A stretch of DNA of 64,000 bases. It comes from Monosporascus cannonballus. Taxonomy: Eukaryota; Ascomycota; Sordariomycetes; Xylariales. Location of the stretch: positions 1 through 64,000 of the forward strand of contig QJNS01000340.1 of NCBI GenBank assembly GCA_004154925.1. Direction: 5' to 3'. The notes beneath the pieces are model-generated. The model saw only the letters and a program-made list of their open reading frames with translations, was not told where the DNA came from and did no database searches. Below, piece after piece: positions 1 to 11,900 of this stretch. Positions within the stretch are counted from its first letter, which is position 1; each line of letters opens with the position of its first letter. A program made the translations under genes and the position numbers.

Positions 1-91
<91 letters not shown>

Positions 92-150
92 TATAATAAT
101 AATAATAATAATTATAATAATAATAATAATAATAATATATATATATATAA
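1..150. repeat. (TAA)n microsatellite grading into (TA)n
   Basis: An almost pure TAA trinucleotide array runs from the first base to about 135, with two short TTATAAT interruptions near 91 and 111, then about eight TA dinucleotides. It is low-complexity DNA at the edge of the AT-rich transposon block. No telomeric TTAGGG repeats are next to it. Confidence 0.95.
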
Positions 151-375
151 ATGTTTTATTATTAAGTTATTACGGATTTTCGTTTTTTGAAAAAAAATAT
201 ATTAAATGAAATTATTTTTACGTAATTATAACTTAGGCCTTATTAGCTCGTTACGGGGATTTGGGATTTGATTAGTTAATATTTAACGTTATGGAGCGGT
301 ATTTGAGTGACTTTGAAGAAATTGGGAAAACGAGCCAGGGAGGCCTGAGCTAGCTGAGGTAATCCAGAAACGGTC

Positions 376-682
376 TGCCACGACCCAACCACAAGTGCGC
401 GGTGGGGCAGGTTACGTGATGGATCACCAACTCACTGGTGGTGAGCCAGTGAGCCGGATCAAGATATATACGCTCATTATTTCCATAGTTTAGATAGCTT
501 CAGCTTGCAATACTTATCAATACCAATCGTTTGCAATATAACAATTCGTTATCCAAGGCACCCTTGGTATTACGAGACGTGACACGTTACTGTATCTATT
601 GCTCAGTTTCCTACGATACTCCTGCCAACATAAACCCGTACGACCAAGGTTTAATAGTTGGTTAAACCCCCTAGCCGTCACA
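376..682 (+). repeat. Solo LTR, lightly mutated (plus orientation)
   Basis: This 307 bp segment has normal base composition inside TA-rich DNA. It starts TGCCACGACCCAAC and ends GCCGTCACA, matching the termini of the LTRs of elements A and B (TGTTATGACCCAAC-type start, AGCCGTCACA end). Its right two thirds aligns by eye to the B LTR, with its C and G replaced by T and A there. No matching 5 bp duplication is seen at its ends (CGGTC left, GTCGC right). It is best read as a solo or truncated LTR, in the opposite orientation to A and B, that largely escaped RIP. Confidence 0.75.
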
Positions 683-1403
683 GTCGCACCTTCGGTTATC
701 TCACAGTAGATAGTTATTATTATAGCTTTTTAAAAATTCAAGTATTTTTAAAATAAATTTCCATTAAATTAAGATATATACGAATTAATAAATTTTTATT
801 TATTTTATTATAATTAAAAAATTTATAAAGAGAAAATTATATTGCGCAAAAAACTTAATTTCGTTAGTACATGTAAAAAAGATTTAAAAAAGCTTTTTAT
901 ATTAATTAAATGAACTAAAATCTGCGGTTATTTAGTTTTAAAAAAGTAACGCTTAAAACTACAATTATATATAATTAAGAAAGAAAGAACTTATAAGAAA
1001 AATTTTTAAAAAGCAAGATGTATAAAAAAAGAAAATCGTATTACAACTTAATAAATTATGGCCTTTATAGATATTCTTAACTAAAATAACTAAGAAAATA
1101 AAATAAATAAACTTACGTAATAAATCATTAACTAACTAATATTAAGTTAGTATATTAAATTGTTAGTTTAATACTGAAAAATTACTACTGTAAATAAATA
1201 TTTAAATTTAATATTTTATTATATAAGTAGAATAAATCTATAATATAATTTTACTATTAAAATATGTTTATATTAAATGTTTTAGAATCAAAGTAAGAGG
1301 AACAATACTAGTATGTTAAGAGCTAGTCTGAAACTTGCCTTTTTTCTTTAAAAGAGAAGTGAGCAACTATCTATAAAGCAATTACCCCGCAACGATCTCG
1401 TAG
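683..1403. other. AT-rich relic DNA, no gene
   Basis: Dense TA-rich sequence without usable reading frames. Positions about 1290-1400 are less AT-rich and form the left flank of element A. It is probably RIP-degraded transposon DNA of the element to which the 376-682 LTR belonged, but no protein trace was recognised. Confidence 0.5.
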
Positions 1404-1408
1404 CTATT

Positions 1409-1836
1409 TGTGACGGCTAGATAGTTTAACCAACTATTAAACCTTAATCGTACGGGTTTATGTTAGCAAAAGTATCGTAGGACTTTATAATAATAAAATA
1501 ACTTAGTTACGTTTTTTAATATTAAAAATGCAAAAGCGTATTATAAACGATTAATATTAATAAATGTTGCAAATTAAAGTTATTTAAATTATAAAAATAA
1601 GAAATATATATATTATTTTTGTTTAAATATTTTAAATTAATTTAAAAGTATTTAATTAATTAAGTTCTTTTAAGCTTTTTTAAACTTTTCGTAATTTAAT
1701 TACTTTAATGTCTTTAAGCCAATAATAACGTTTAAGCTTATTAAGCCGGTTATATAATTTTTTGGCGTAAGTCGGGGCTTGGTTTTCCCTAAAAGCCCGA
1801 CCGTTCGTAAAAGGCCAAAACCGTTAAGTTATAATA
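1409..1836 (-). repeat. Element A LTR, left copy (3' LTR of the minus-strand element)
   Basis: This 428 bp repeat begins TGTGACGGCT and ends ATAATA, a mutated form of ATAACA. It aligns along its full length with 7952-8380, including the block around 1765-1830 with GTCGGGGCTTGGTT and CGACCGTTCGTAAAAGGCC. Many differences between the copies are C/T or G/A, as RIP produces. Confidence 0.9.
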
Positions 1837-1850
1837 TGATCTCCCTCTGT
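1837..1850 (-). promoter_or_regulatory. Polypurine tract of element A
   Basis: Immediately inside the left LTR the plus strand reads TGATCTCCCTCTGT, so the minus strand carries a purine-rich tract ending at the LTR border. This is the usual plus-strand DNA priming site for reverse transcription and places the 3' LTR on the left. The same position in element B has a longer version. Confidence 0.55.
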
Positions 1851-4800
1851 CTAGGATTTTTGTCTCTAAAAATCAAATTATTTGTTCGTCGACTTTTGGT
1901 AAGTAACTTTTTTTTTCATATTTATTATGTCAGATCGGATCGGAAAACGTCGTTTTCGTAAGCGTACTAATGTTTTAATTTTTTCAGAACGTATTAATCG
2001 CCTTAGTTTTATTAGATTATCAAATCCCTCTTATCCGCGTTACAAATTTAAAAGCAAAATTTACAAAGCTTATTATAATTTAGGAAAATATGTACGTTAC
2101 ATTAAATACGGAAATCCTTATAATCTCTTTAATTCTTCCGAATTTGAACATAATAAGTTTATTACAAAAAAGGACCGCCTAAAGTTAAAAAAACGTATTA
2201 TTAAAAAAATTATTAAAATTTAATAACGTTTAAACGAATTATTTAGCTATTTAAGCCGTTTGCAAAAACAGAAAAAACTTTTTCGTAACCGTAATATTAA
2301 GATATTTTATTGGGATATCCAGAGTACGGAAACTATAAAAAAGTTTAAGCGCTTAAAAAAACGCAGAAACAGTTAGAAGCCGCTATTACGGCTATTACGT
2401 TAACGCAGGTTACGGCCGATTGGCCCGATATCCCGGCTACTAACTGGTCGATTATCAACTAGGACGCGCCCGTCGTTATTAATAAAAGCTTTTCAGTAAG
2501 CGCTGGGCGCCAATACGATTTTTGGCAAGTTCTCAGGTATTTTCGAAAACCGGATATTTTTTCTATTTAATTATATATTAAGTAAATCCGTCTTAGTTTC
2601 GTATATCAAGAATTTTCTCTACTTTATATATTTATTCGTTTTCCACCTTTATTTCGTTTTATACCGTATATACTTTAATTATATTTGTTATTAATTCGAA
2701 TAAAAAATATTAAAGACTGGATGGAATTTAGTTTTTGGCAAAGATTTTAATTAGTAATTATCTTTTAAAATTTCCGTAATAATTTTATATGGATCTATAT
2801 ATTTAAAATCAGAATTTTCTGTTAAATCGTTTTATTTAAAAGTTTTTTTAAATAAAGAAACCCAGTTTTTCTTTTTCGAAAAATAATTTTTTTAATTTCT
2901 TTTAATTATAATATTTGCTTATTTAATTTCGTACAAAATTTAATTTTATCTTTATTTTTTAATACAGTTATCATAATTATTTTAACGTAAAATTTATTTT
3001 AATATTAATTAGATTATCGTTACGTTTTTTTTATACATTTTTAGCATAAAACTAAAATTTGAGTTCGCTAATATTATCTTAATATTTTTATAATAATGGA
3101 TATTATATATTAATTATTTGATGCGTAATTTCTTAACTTAATTATTTTGTTTATAATTAATATAATATCGTAAATAAATTTCCAATATTTAATTTATCTG
3201 TTTTATTTTTTTATTTCTTTAAAGTTTAAATTTGCGAAATAATTTATAATTTAAGCCGATTTATATTATAACATATTGTCAAAATATAAATGCAAATATT
3301 AAGTCTTTAATTAAAAGGTTTTTTAATAATAATCCATATATATTAAAAATATATTTAAAGAAAATATATGTTATTTGTTCGAAATCTGTATTTTCGTAAT
3401 ATAGTAAAAAATAAGAAAATTTAATAAATCGATCGATAATTACGAAATTATTATCGTAATATATTTTCGGAATTAGATTTTTTGTAATAAGAAATTTGAT
3501 AATAAAGTTAAATATAGTTAAATATTACGGTTGTTTTATAACTAATAAAAGCTATAATTTTCTATATAGCTTATATTATCGCACTTTCGTTTTAATGTAA
3601 ATATCATATTGTTATATAATTTTTTGAATTGTTAATTTTATTTTAAAAAAGAAATATATGCGTTAAAACCTTTTTAAAAGTTTATATATTTTTAAATATC
3701 CGTATATTTAATATTCGTATATATTTCGTATTAAATCCTTTTCATACTTTTTTGGAATTCGTATTTTATTTATTTTTTGATCTCTTAAAAAACCGTGGTT
3801 ATATTACTAGATTTTATAATATATATCGAAAGGTATTATCCGAATTATCGCAATTTGTCGTAAGCATAAATATTCTTTTATGGTAATATCAAAAATTATA
3901 TGACTAATTTTAACTAATTGTTTTTCGAAATTTAGCCATTTATTTAAAATATTTATTTTGCCATTTTTTAACTATTTTCTATAAATAATAACGAAATCGT
4001 AATTCGCAAATCTTTTTACGTATTTTAATTATTATCCTATAAATTCTTTAATCGTAATAAATCGGGTAAAATTTTGATAATCTGTATAAACTTTAACCTT
4101 ATATAAATTTCCTTTTAGAAAATATTTAAACTTTCGAAATACCATAATACTAGCCATAAATTTCTTATTTAAAATATCTTTATTAAATTTAGCCCTTTTT
4201 AATTTATATAAAAAAATGCGATAAAATATAATTTGCTTTAATTATTTCGTTATTTGATTATTATGTTTAATACGTAATTCGAAATATCGGTTTTTAATTT
4301 AACGGAGCGGTTTAAATTATATATAATTAATATTAATTCGTTAATAATTGTATTTTTAATATCCTGAAATATCTTTTCCATATTTAACGTTTATTTAAAC
4401 TTTTTTATAAGATTTATTAAAAGTATAATTATTTTGCTAAAGTTTCGAATAAATTTCCTGTAATAACTAGCGAATCCAAGGAATACCTATACCTTATTAA
4501 CCGTTATTAGTATCTGTTATTTCGTAATTACAGCGATTTTCTTAAGTTTTATGTTAATATATTTTAAAATAATAACATATCCGAGGTATTTCACTTTTTT
4601 TTTATGGAATTAATCTTTTTTGCGTTAAAAAAATTTTATTTTATAAAATTTAAATAAACTTTATAAACGTATCCTACGTATATTTCTTTTATTTTTAAAA
4701 AGATAAAAATGTCGATAAGGTAATAAACGACGACAATGTTAAGCTATTTTCGTAATATATAATTTATTATTAATTAAAAAGTTTTTGATACGTTCGTAAA

Positions 4801-7800
4801 TCTCAGTAATATAACCAAATACTTAAATAATTTATATTTCGTTTTTTAAAAAAATTTTATTATATTTTTTTTTAAATTTTAATAAAGTTATATTTTTTTT
4901 GAAATCGAATATTATAAATTACTTAGCTCCGTAAAATCGGTTTTTTATTTCCGGCATTAAAAGTAATAATATTGAATTTTTGATAATAATATCGTTTAAT
5001 TATTAATAATTTATTATAAATCGCAATTTTCCGTTTATTTGGTACGAAAAATATAAGATATCTTCTTAATAATTTTAAAAATCGAATTTATATTTTATAA
5101 TTAATTTTTTAGGTATTTTTTAAAAGTACGTAATTTGTTCCTTCTGAAATTATAAATAAGGTAAAACTTCGTCGAAAATTATTTTTTGAAAATTATTTTA
5201 TACTTTTATTTGCTATATTATGATAATTTCGTATCAAGTTCCTTTTTAAAAAGCTGCTTATATTTACAATATTATAATAATATATTAATTAGACTTTTTA
5301 ACTTTTAGGGCTATTATTATTTTATATTATTATTTAAATACCTTAGTTTTGCTTTAATAATAACAATAGTATATCGTATTTTCTTAATATTTTTTTGGTA
5401 TTTTATCTCTTGAGGTAATAAGTTTTTTATTATATCTTTATGCTTATATTTATTATTATTATCGATCTAATATTAAGATCATAACTTTTTTTAGTTTATT
5501 AATAGAAAATAAAACGAATATTACCTAGCTTATTTTTTCGTTAATTAAAATTTCGTATTGGCGCATCCATAATAATCTTAAGATTATATCGTAATTTCTA
5601 AATAAAACGATATCAAAATTAATTATCTGGTATTATCTTCAAATAAAAATCTTGAAATAATCAATTTCGCACATGATTTTCCCGTTATCGTAAACGAATT
5701 CCTAAGCTTCGGCGTTCGTTGTTATATAAGGTTTGAATTTATATTTTTATAATAATTTAAATTTATCAAATATATCCAATTTAATATAATTTTCCCCCAA
5801 AGTTTAATAATTTATTATTATAATATGTTAATATGTTTTAATTTATATATTTAAGATAATAAAGTTATTAACGGCTTTTATTATTAAGTTTAAAACTTTT
5901 TTAAAAAATTTCCTTTAATTTCTTTAAGTTTCGTTATTTTATAGCTTTTTTATAAATAATCTTTTTTTAAATTTCTGTTTAAATTGATCAAACCTTATTT
6001 ATTTTTTATCGCGTTAATTTATTATAATTATCGTTATTGCCGACACATTATTTCTTCGAATTATCTTAATTATTTTTAGTTCTGTTATAATTTTTTTATT
6101 AAATAAAATATTTTGTTATATCTCTAATTATGTCTTATTATACGTTATCCTAATTATCGTTTTGAAGATTTCTTATAAACTAATACATTTTTTCTTTAAT
6201 AATCTTTTTTTCGAAAAAATTTAGAATAAATATTAAATTAAAATAAAAATTTATAATAACTTTTTAATAATGTTTTTTTTACTATATGCTAAATTAACTT
6301 CTTTTTCGTTTAATAGTTATATTATTGGAAATAATAAAAGTGGTTTTTTTTCGAATAATAATTTTTTTCGGGCCAGCTTTTTAATTCGGCCAGTTATTAA
6401 ACGTTTCCTAGAATTATGGCTCGAAAATATCGATATTATTGCTTATTATTTTTGTTATTTCCGATACGATTTAAAAAATCGCATATTTCATAATATATAC
6501 GGGTTATCCGTTTATGGATATATTATTTTTATTTTTCGTAATCGGAATATTCTCGTCGTCGACAGTATATGGCATATATTTTACCTCATCGATCGGGTGT
6601 TTTAGGACAGATTTCTTTTATCTAATCTTGGTATTTGCATAACCATCCTTATAATGCTTTTTATTATGCTCGCGATACTTATTAAGCCAGTTTTCTAGCC
6701 TTTTACATTTTTTATCGAATTTCTTATCGTAATAGCTCTTATTAGGTTTTTTACCATAAGAGAGCTAGCATGTATTTAGGCTGAATTATATTAATGGATT
6801 TATCTTTATCCATTTAGTTCTTTTTGGATTATCCTTTAAATATAAATTTTCAATTATTTTGACGGGGTTTTTTAAATGCTTTATATTACATTACCTTATA
6901 TCCTATCTTATTATAATTATAGCATTTGGTTTGGTTCCAGTTTTTTCTATAAATGGCTCCTAATTCTATAGGCCTTAATTCTATGCCGTAAAAAATATTA
7001 TTACGTCGAAAAGCGCTAATATTAACCGCATATTAAAATTGGTTATCATTTTTTCCTTTAATGTTTTTAATACGTTATATATATTATTAATCGTTAATTT
7101 TAATTACTATAACGATATAATCCGATAAATAATCGGGCCCATCAAATTTTAAAAAAAAAATTTTTAAGGGGGCCGTCGAAAACCTTAGCTATTAATACTT
7201 TTAATCCTCAATTTAGCTTAACGGCTAATTAAACCAACGTATTGCCGTAAGTAGATGTTGATCCTTTTTATTATAATTATTAGATTTACATTTTGGCTTT
7301 TATTTTTTCGCTTATTATTTCGAAAGTTTTCGTTAATATTTATTCGAATTATTCGTAATCGCTATAAATTCGTATTATTTTTGAGTTTCGTTTTTCGGTT
7401 AATTAGATAACGTACTTTCTTATAACCGGTTTAAACCAAATAACCGTATTTTTTGTAAATTATTTAATTACAAATTTAATTCGTATAATAAACGTAATAA
7501 ATCGAATAGAAAAATACCCAAAATATGTTCGGCATTAAGTTAAAAATAATTATAATTTCGTTAAAATTCCGTCGAAAAGTTCTGGTTTAAAAAGCTTAAA
7601 AACTTTTCCCAGTTTTTTAGTAAAATTCAATTAAATAACCTGGCTTACTTAAAGGGGTTTCCCGGCTTCGGAAGCTTTTTTTTTCCTTAAGTTTCTTATA
7701 GGCGGCTTAAAAGGATATCGTAAAATCGTTATTGTTTTTCTTAAGTTAAATAATGCCTTTATTTATAGTATCCAGGCGTCGAAAAACTTCTTTGCGAGAA

Positions 7801-7894
7801 AAACAAAGTTTTTTTTTCCCTCGGATTCCATTCTAGTATCCGAGTAGTCAAATATTTGGTAAATGGGTTATTCGGGCTGTTTGTTGGTAAACAT
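1851..7894 (-). pseudogene. Degraded gag-pol of element A
   Basis: No long frame survives. Three traces place the genes on the minus strand. An ATG at 7894 opens a short frame starting MFTNKQPE, matching MFTSKQPEQP at the same place in B. A relic reading YYLIDIFIF lies at about 4700-4730 and resembles the RT active-site block YxDDI-IFS with damage. At 2521-2638 a chromodomain-like stretch reads VEKILDIR, YIIK-stop-KKYPVFENT, stop, ELAKN, with stops where the family has Trp. Trp codons TGG changed to TAG or TGA are a RIP hallmark. Protease, RNase H and integrase presumably lie between these but were not resolved. Confidence 0.7.
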
Positions 7895-7951
7895 AACGTT
7901 AATCGATATTGTTCAAAATTTAACGATATTATTAAATAAAAACTTACAACG

Positions 7952-8380
7952 TATAACGACTAAATGGTTTAATTAATTATTAAATCTTAGTTATACGAGT
8001 TTATATTAATACAAATATTATAGGACTTTATAATAATAAAATAACTTAATTATATTTTTAATACTAAAAATGTAAAAATATATTATAAATAATCAATATT
8101 AACAAATATTATAAATTAAAACTATTTAAATTATTAAAATAATAAACGTATATATTTTATTTTAACTTAAATATCTTAAATTAACTTAAAACCATTTAAT
8201 TAATTAAGTTCTTTTAAGCCCCTTTAAGCTTTTCGTAATTTAATTGGTTTAACGTCCTTAAGCCAATAGTAGCGTTTGAGCCCATTAAGCCGGTCATGTG
8301 ACCTTTTGGCGTAGGTCGGGGCTTGGTTCTCTCTGAGAGCCCGACCGTTCGTAAAAGGCCAAGACCGTTAGATCATAACA
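7952..8380 (-). repeat. Element A LTR, right copy (5' LTR of the minus-strand element)
   Basis: This 429 bp repeat begins TATAACGACT, a mutated TGTGACGGCT, and ends CATAACA. It is less mutated than the left copy in its last 130 bp, where normal GC content returns. It is followed directly by the target duplication CTATT. Confidence 0.9.
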
Positions 8381-8385
8381 CTATT

Positions 8386-8480
8386 CCGTAAAGAATGACG
8401 CATATAATGCTTAGCGTCCCCTTAGTGATGCGCACACTCCCTTAGCCCCTGACAGTTTATTATTACGAAACCTAACTTAA
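8386..8480 (+). repeat. Left part of an older LTR interrupted by element B
   Basis: This is the spacer between elements A and B. Its last 30 bp (TTATTATTACGAAAC...) continue, once element B and one copy of its target duplication are removed, into 15557-15648. The joined sequence aligns with the distal part of the solo LTR at 376-682 (TTGGTATTACGAGAC... to CCGTCACA). Element B therefore seems to sit inside a plus-oriented LTR. Positions 8386-8450 did not match that LTR. Confidence 0.55.
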
Positions 8481-8957
8481 TGTGACGGCTAGGGGGTTTA
8501 ACCAACTATTAAACCTTAGTCGTACGGGTTTATGTTAGCAGGAGTATCATAGAAATCTGAGCATTAAATACAATAATCGTATTACGTTTCGTAATTCCAA
8601 AAATGCTTTAAATAACGATATTATATTATAAATTAAAATTATTTAAATTATAGATATAATAAACGTATATATTTTTTCTTAAACTTTATTAAATTTTTTA
8701 AATTATTCCGGATTTCTGTCCGATAATTATATGGATTTTGTTAGATTTCTTAGATTACTCCGGATCTATATCGGATAATTATATAGATTTCGTTAAATCC
8801 TTTAGATTATTCCGGATCCATATCAGATAATTACATGGATTCCGTTAGATCTCTTGGATTATTCCGAATCTATATCACGTAATCCTGACCCATTTAGGCC
8901 CTGTTTTCGGTCACCAAATAACCATTTCTGAGACCTTTCCTTGGTTGGGTCATAATA
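8481..8957 (-). repeat. Element B LTR, left copy (3' LTR)
   Basis: This 477 bp repeat starts TGTGACGGCTAGGGGG and ends GGGTCATAATA. Its first 70 bp are almost unmutated. Three degenerate 52 bp units (ATTCCGGAT...TTAGATT) lie at about 8704-8860, and a fourth partial unit follows. It pairs with 15111-15551. Confidence 0.9.
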
Positions 8958-8974
8958 CGATCTCCTCTTTTCCC
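8958..8974 (-). promoter_or_regulatory. Polypurine tract of element B
   Basis: The plus strand reads CGATCTCCTCTTTTCCC directly inside the left LTR, so the minus strand has an almost uninterrupted purine run ending at the LTR. This fixes the element's orientation as minus. Confidence 0.6.
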
Positions 8975-11900
8975 AGATCTTGCTTTCAAGATTTCTTTGG
9001 TAAATTTCTCCTTCGCCCGTCACCATATCCGGCCGTATTATTAAGAATTACCAACGTATTAATCAAAAGGAAAAGCGCGAAACTTTAACTCTTTTTGTTT
9101 TTAACTTTGGTTTTGAAATCATGCTTTGTACGCCTTATTTTCGTGCTGGCGATTTTTGCACCATATCGAATAGTATAACGCGTTATTAATAATGCATTCT
9201 GAAAAAACATTATTATAACGGTTCTGGTATCCCTTTTTTCTTTTTAAATAATATTAATAAGGAGATAAAACGTTTCTGGTTTAAAAAATCTTCCGCCCGA
9301 TAATATTTTCGTAATATTCGTTAAAAGTTATTAATAATGTTTCGTTACTTGGATAAGGTATTATCTCGTTTAAAGCGCCTCCGTATTTAATAGAATTTTT
9401 TCGCAAAAAGGGAATAAAAATAATTAGCCGGGGATTTTAATCATTAGATAAACTGGAAAAATAGAGAAAAGCCGATTATTTAAAAGTAAAATGCGAACGT
9501 TTAAAAATTAAATTTCGTACTGCGTTCCTCGAATAATTTTATTTCTCCGATCTTATCGTAAACGTAAATTAAGACGTAATTATTTCCGGTAGTTCCGTTA
9601 TTATTAATAAATATTTTTTAATAAACGTTAAGCGTTAATAAGGTTTTTGGCAAATTCTTAGATATTTTCGGAATCCGGGTACTTTTTTTTACTTAATTAA
9701 ATACCGGGTAAATCCATTTTATTTTCGCATATTAAAAAATTTTTCCATTTCGTATATCTATTTATTTTTACTTTTACGTGGTTTTGTACCGTATATATCT
9801 TAATTATATCTATTGCTAATTCGAATAAGGAAATATAAAACATTAAATAAAATTTAACTTTGAATAAAAATTTTAATTATTAATTATTTTTTAAGATTTT
9901 CTTAATGATTTTATATGGACCGATATATTTGAAATCGAAATTTTTATTCGGTCGTTTTATTTGGATATTTTTAAAACGAAAAAAATCATCACTTTTTTTA
10001 AAAAAATTAATCCTTTTAACTTTTTTTAATTATAATATTTACTTATTTGATTCCGTACAAATTCTAGTTCCGTTTTTATTTCTTAATACAGCTATCGTAA
10101 TTACTTTAACGTAAAATTTTTTAGATATTAATTAAATTATTATGGCGTATTTCTTTATAAATATTTAGAAAAAATCCAAAATTTACGTTTGTTAATATTA
10201 TTTTAATATTTTCGTAATAATTAATATTATAAGTTAACTAAGTAATAAGTAACTTTTTAACCTAGTTATTTTATTCGTAATTAATGTAATATTATAAATA
10301 AATTTTTAAAATTTGATTTATTCGTTTTATTTATTTATCCGTCTAAAGTTTAAATACGTTAAATAACTTATAATATAAGTTAATTTATATTATAAGGCTT
10401 TATTAAAACTTAAATGTAAATATTAATCCTTTATTTAAAATAATTTCTATTAATAATTTATATATGCTAAATATATATCTGAAAAAATATATATTATTTG
10501 CTTAACATTTATATTTTTATAATATAATAAAAAATAAAATAATTTCGTAAATCGGTTGACTATTATAAAAATATTATCGTAATATATTTCCTTAATTACA
10601 ATTTTTAACATAAAATACTTAATAATAAAATCGAAAATAATTAAATATTATAGTTATTTTGCGACTGGTAATGGCTGTAATTTTTCGTATAGCTTATATC
10701 GTCGAGTTTTTGCTTTGGCGCAAATATTGTATTACCGTATGATTTTTTATACCGTTAATTTTATTTTTCAAAAAATATATACGTTAAAGCCGTTTTAGGA
10801 TTTTATAAATCTCTAGATATCTATATAATTAATATTTATATATATTTCGTATTAAATTTTTCTAATATTTTTCTAAGATTTATATCTTATTCGTTTTTTA
10901 ATTTTGTAAAAAATTATCGTTATATTACTAAAGTTTTTAATAAATATCGAAAGATATTACTCGAATTATTATAATCTGTAGTAAGCGTAAATATCTTTTT
11001 ATAATAATGTGAAAAATTATATAATTAACTTTAACCAAATTTTCTTCGAAATCTGATCGCTTATTTAAGGTATTTACTTTACTATTTTCTAACCTTTCTT
11101 TATAAATAACGCCGAAATCCAAAATCGTTAATTTTATTTACATATTTTAATTATTATTTTATAAATTTTTAATCGTAATAAATCAAGTAAAATTTTAATA
11201 AGCCGTATAAACTTTAACCTAATACAAATTTCCCTTTAAGAAATACATAAACTTTCGAAATACCATAATAATGGCTATAAATTCCTTATTTTAAATACCG
11301 TAATTAAATTCGGTTCTTTTTAATTTATACGAAAAAAATACAATAAAATATAATTTGCCTTAATTATTTCGTTATTTGATCATTATATTTAACGCGTAAT
11401 CCGAACTATTGGTTTTTAATTTAACAGAACAGTTTAAATCGTACATAATTAATATTAGCTCGTTACTAATCGCATTCTTAATATTCTATAATACCTTTTC
11501 CGTATTTGGCGTTTATTTAAAATTTTTTCGTGAAGCCCGTTAAAAATATAATTATTTTGCTAAAATCTTGAATAAGCTTCTTATAATAATTAGCAAATTT
11601 AAGGAATACCTATACCTTTTTAATTATTATTAATATTTATTATTTTATAATTACAGCGATTTTCTTAAGATATATCTTAATACATCTTAAAGTAATAATA
11701 TATCTTAAATGTTTTATTTCTTATTTATAAAATTAATTTTTTGGCGTAAACAAATAACGTAACGTTTTATAAAACTTAAATAACTTTATAAATATATTTT
11801 ACGTATACTTTTTTATTTTTAAGAATGTAAAAATATCGTCAAAATAACATATAACGAAAATATCGGAATATTTTCGCAACATATAATTTATTATTCGTTA

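Larger units (their letters stand above)
1409..8380 (-). mobile_element. Ty3/gypsy-type chromovirus A, full length, RIP-degraded
   Basis: A 6972 bp LTR retrotransposon flanked by a perfect 5 bp target duplication CTATT (1404-1408 and 8381-8385). The LTRs are 1409-1836 and 7952-8380. Internal orientation is minus: a pyrimidine stretch right of the left LTR is the complement of a polypurine tract, a reverse-transcriptase relic reads on the minus strand near 4696-4734, and a chromodomain relic reads minus at about 2521-2638 next to the 3' LTR. The order gag, RT, chromodomain fits a chromovirus. The whole element is TA-saturated with stops in every frame, so it cannot be active by itself. Confidence 0.9.

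Noticed and set aside
1..150. Window start as a telomere
   Set aside because: The repeat is TAA, not TTAGGG. Subtelomeric location is possible from the transposon content but is not shown.
1779..2223. Overlapping plus-strand ORFs of 60 and 98 codons in the AT-rich block
   Set aside because: They lie in the left LTR and 3' end of a minus-strand retroelement. Composition is TA-driven (Lys, Ile, Phe, Tyr) and there is no homology.
6270..6605. 111-codon plus ORF, and similar ORFs at 9905-10114, 13634-13909 and 14910-15122
   Set aside because: Chance open frames in RIP-degraded gag-pol DNA. The recognisable motifs read in other frames.
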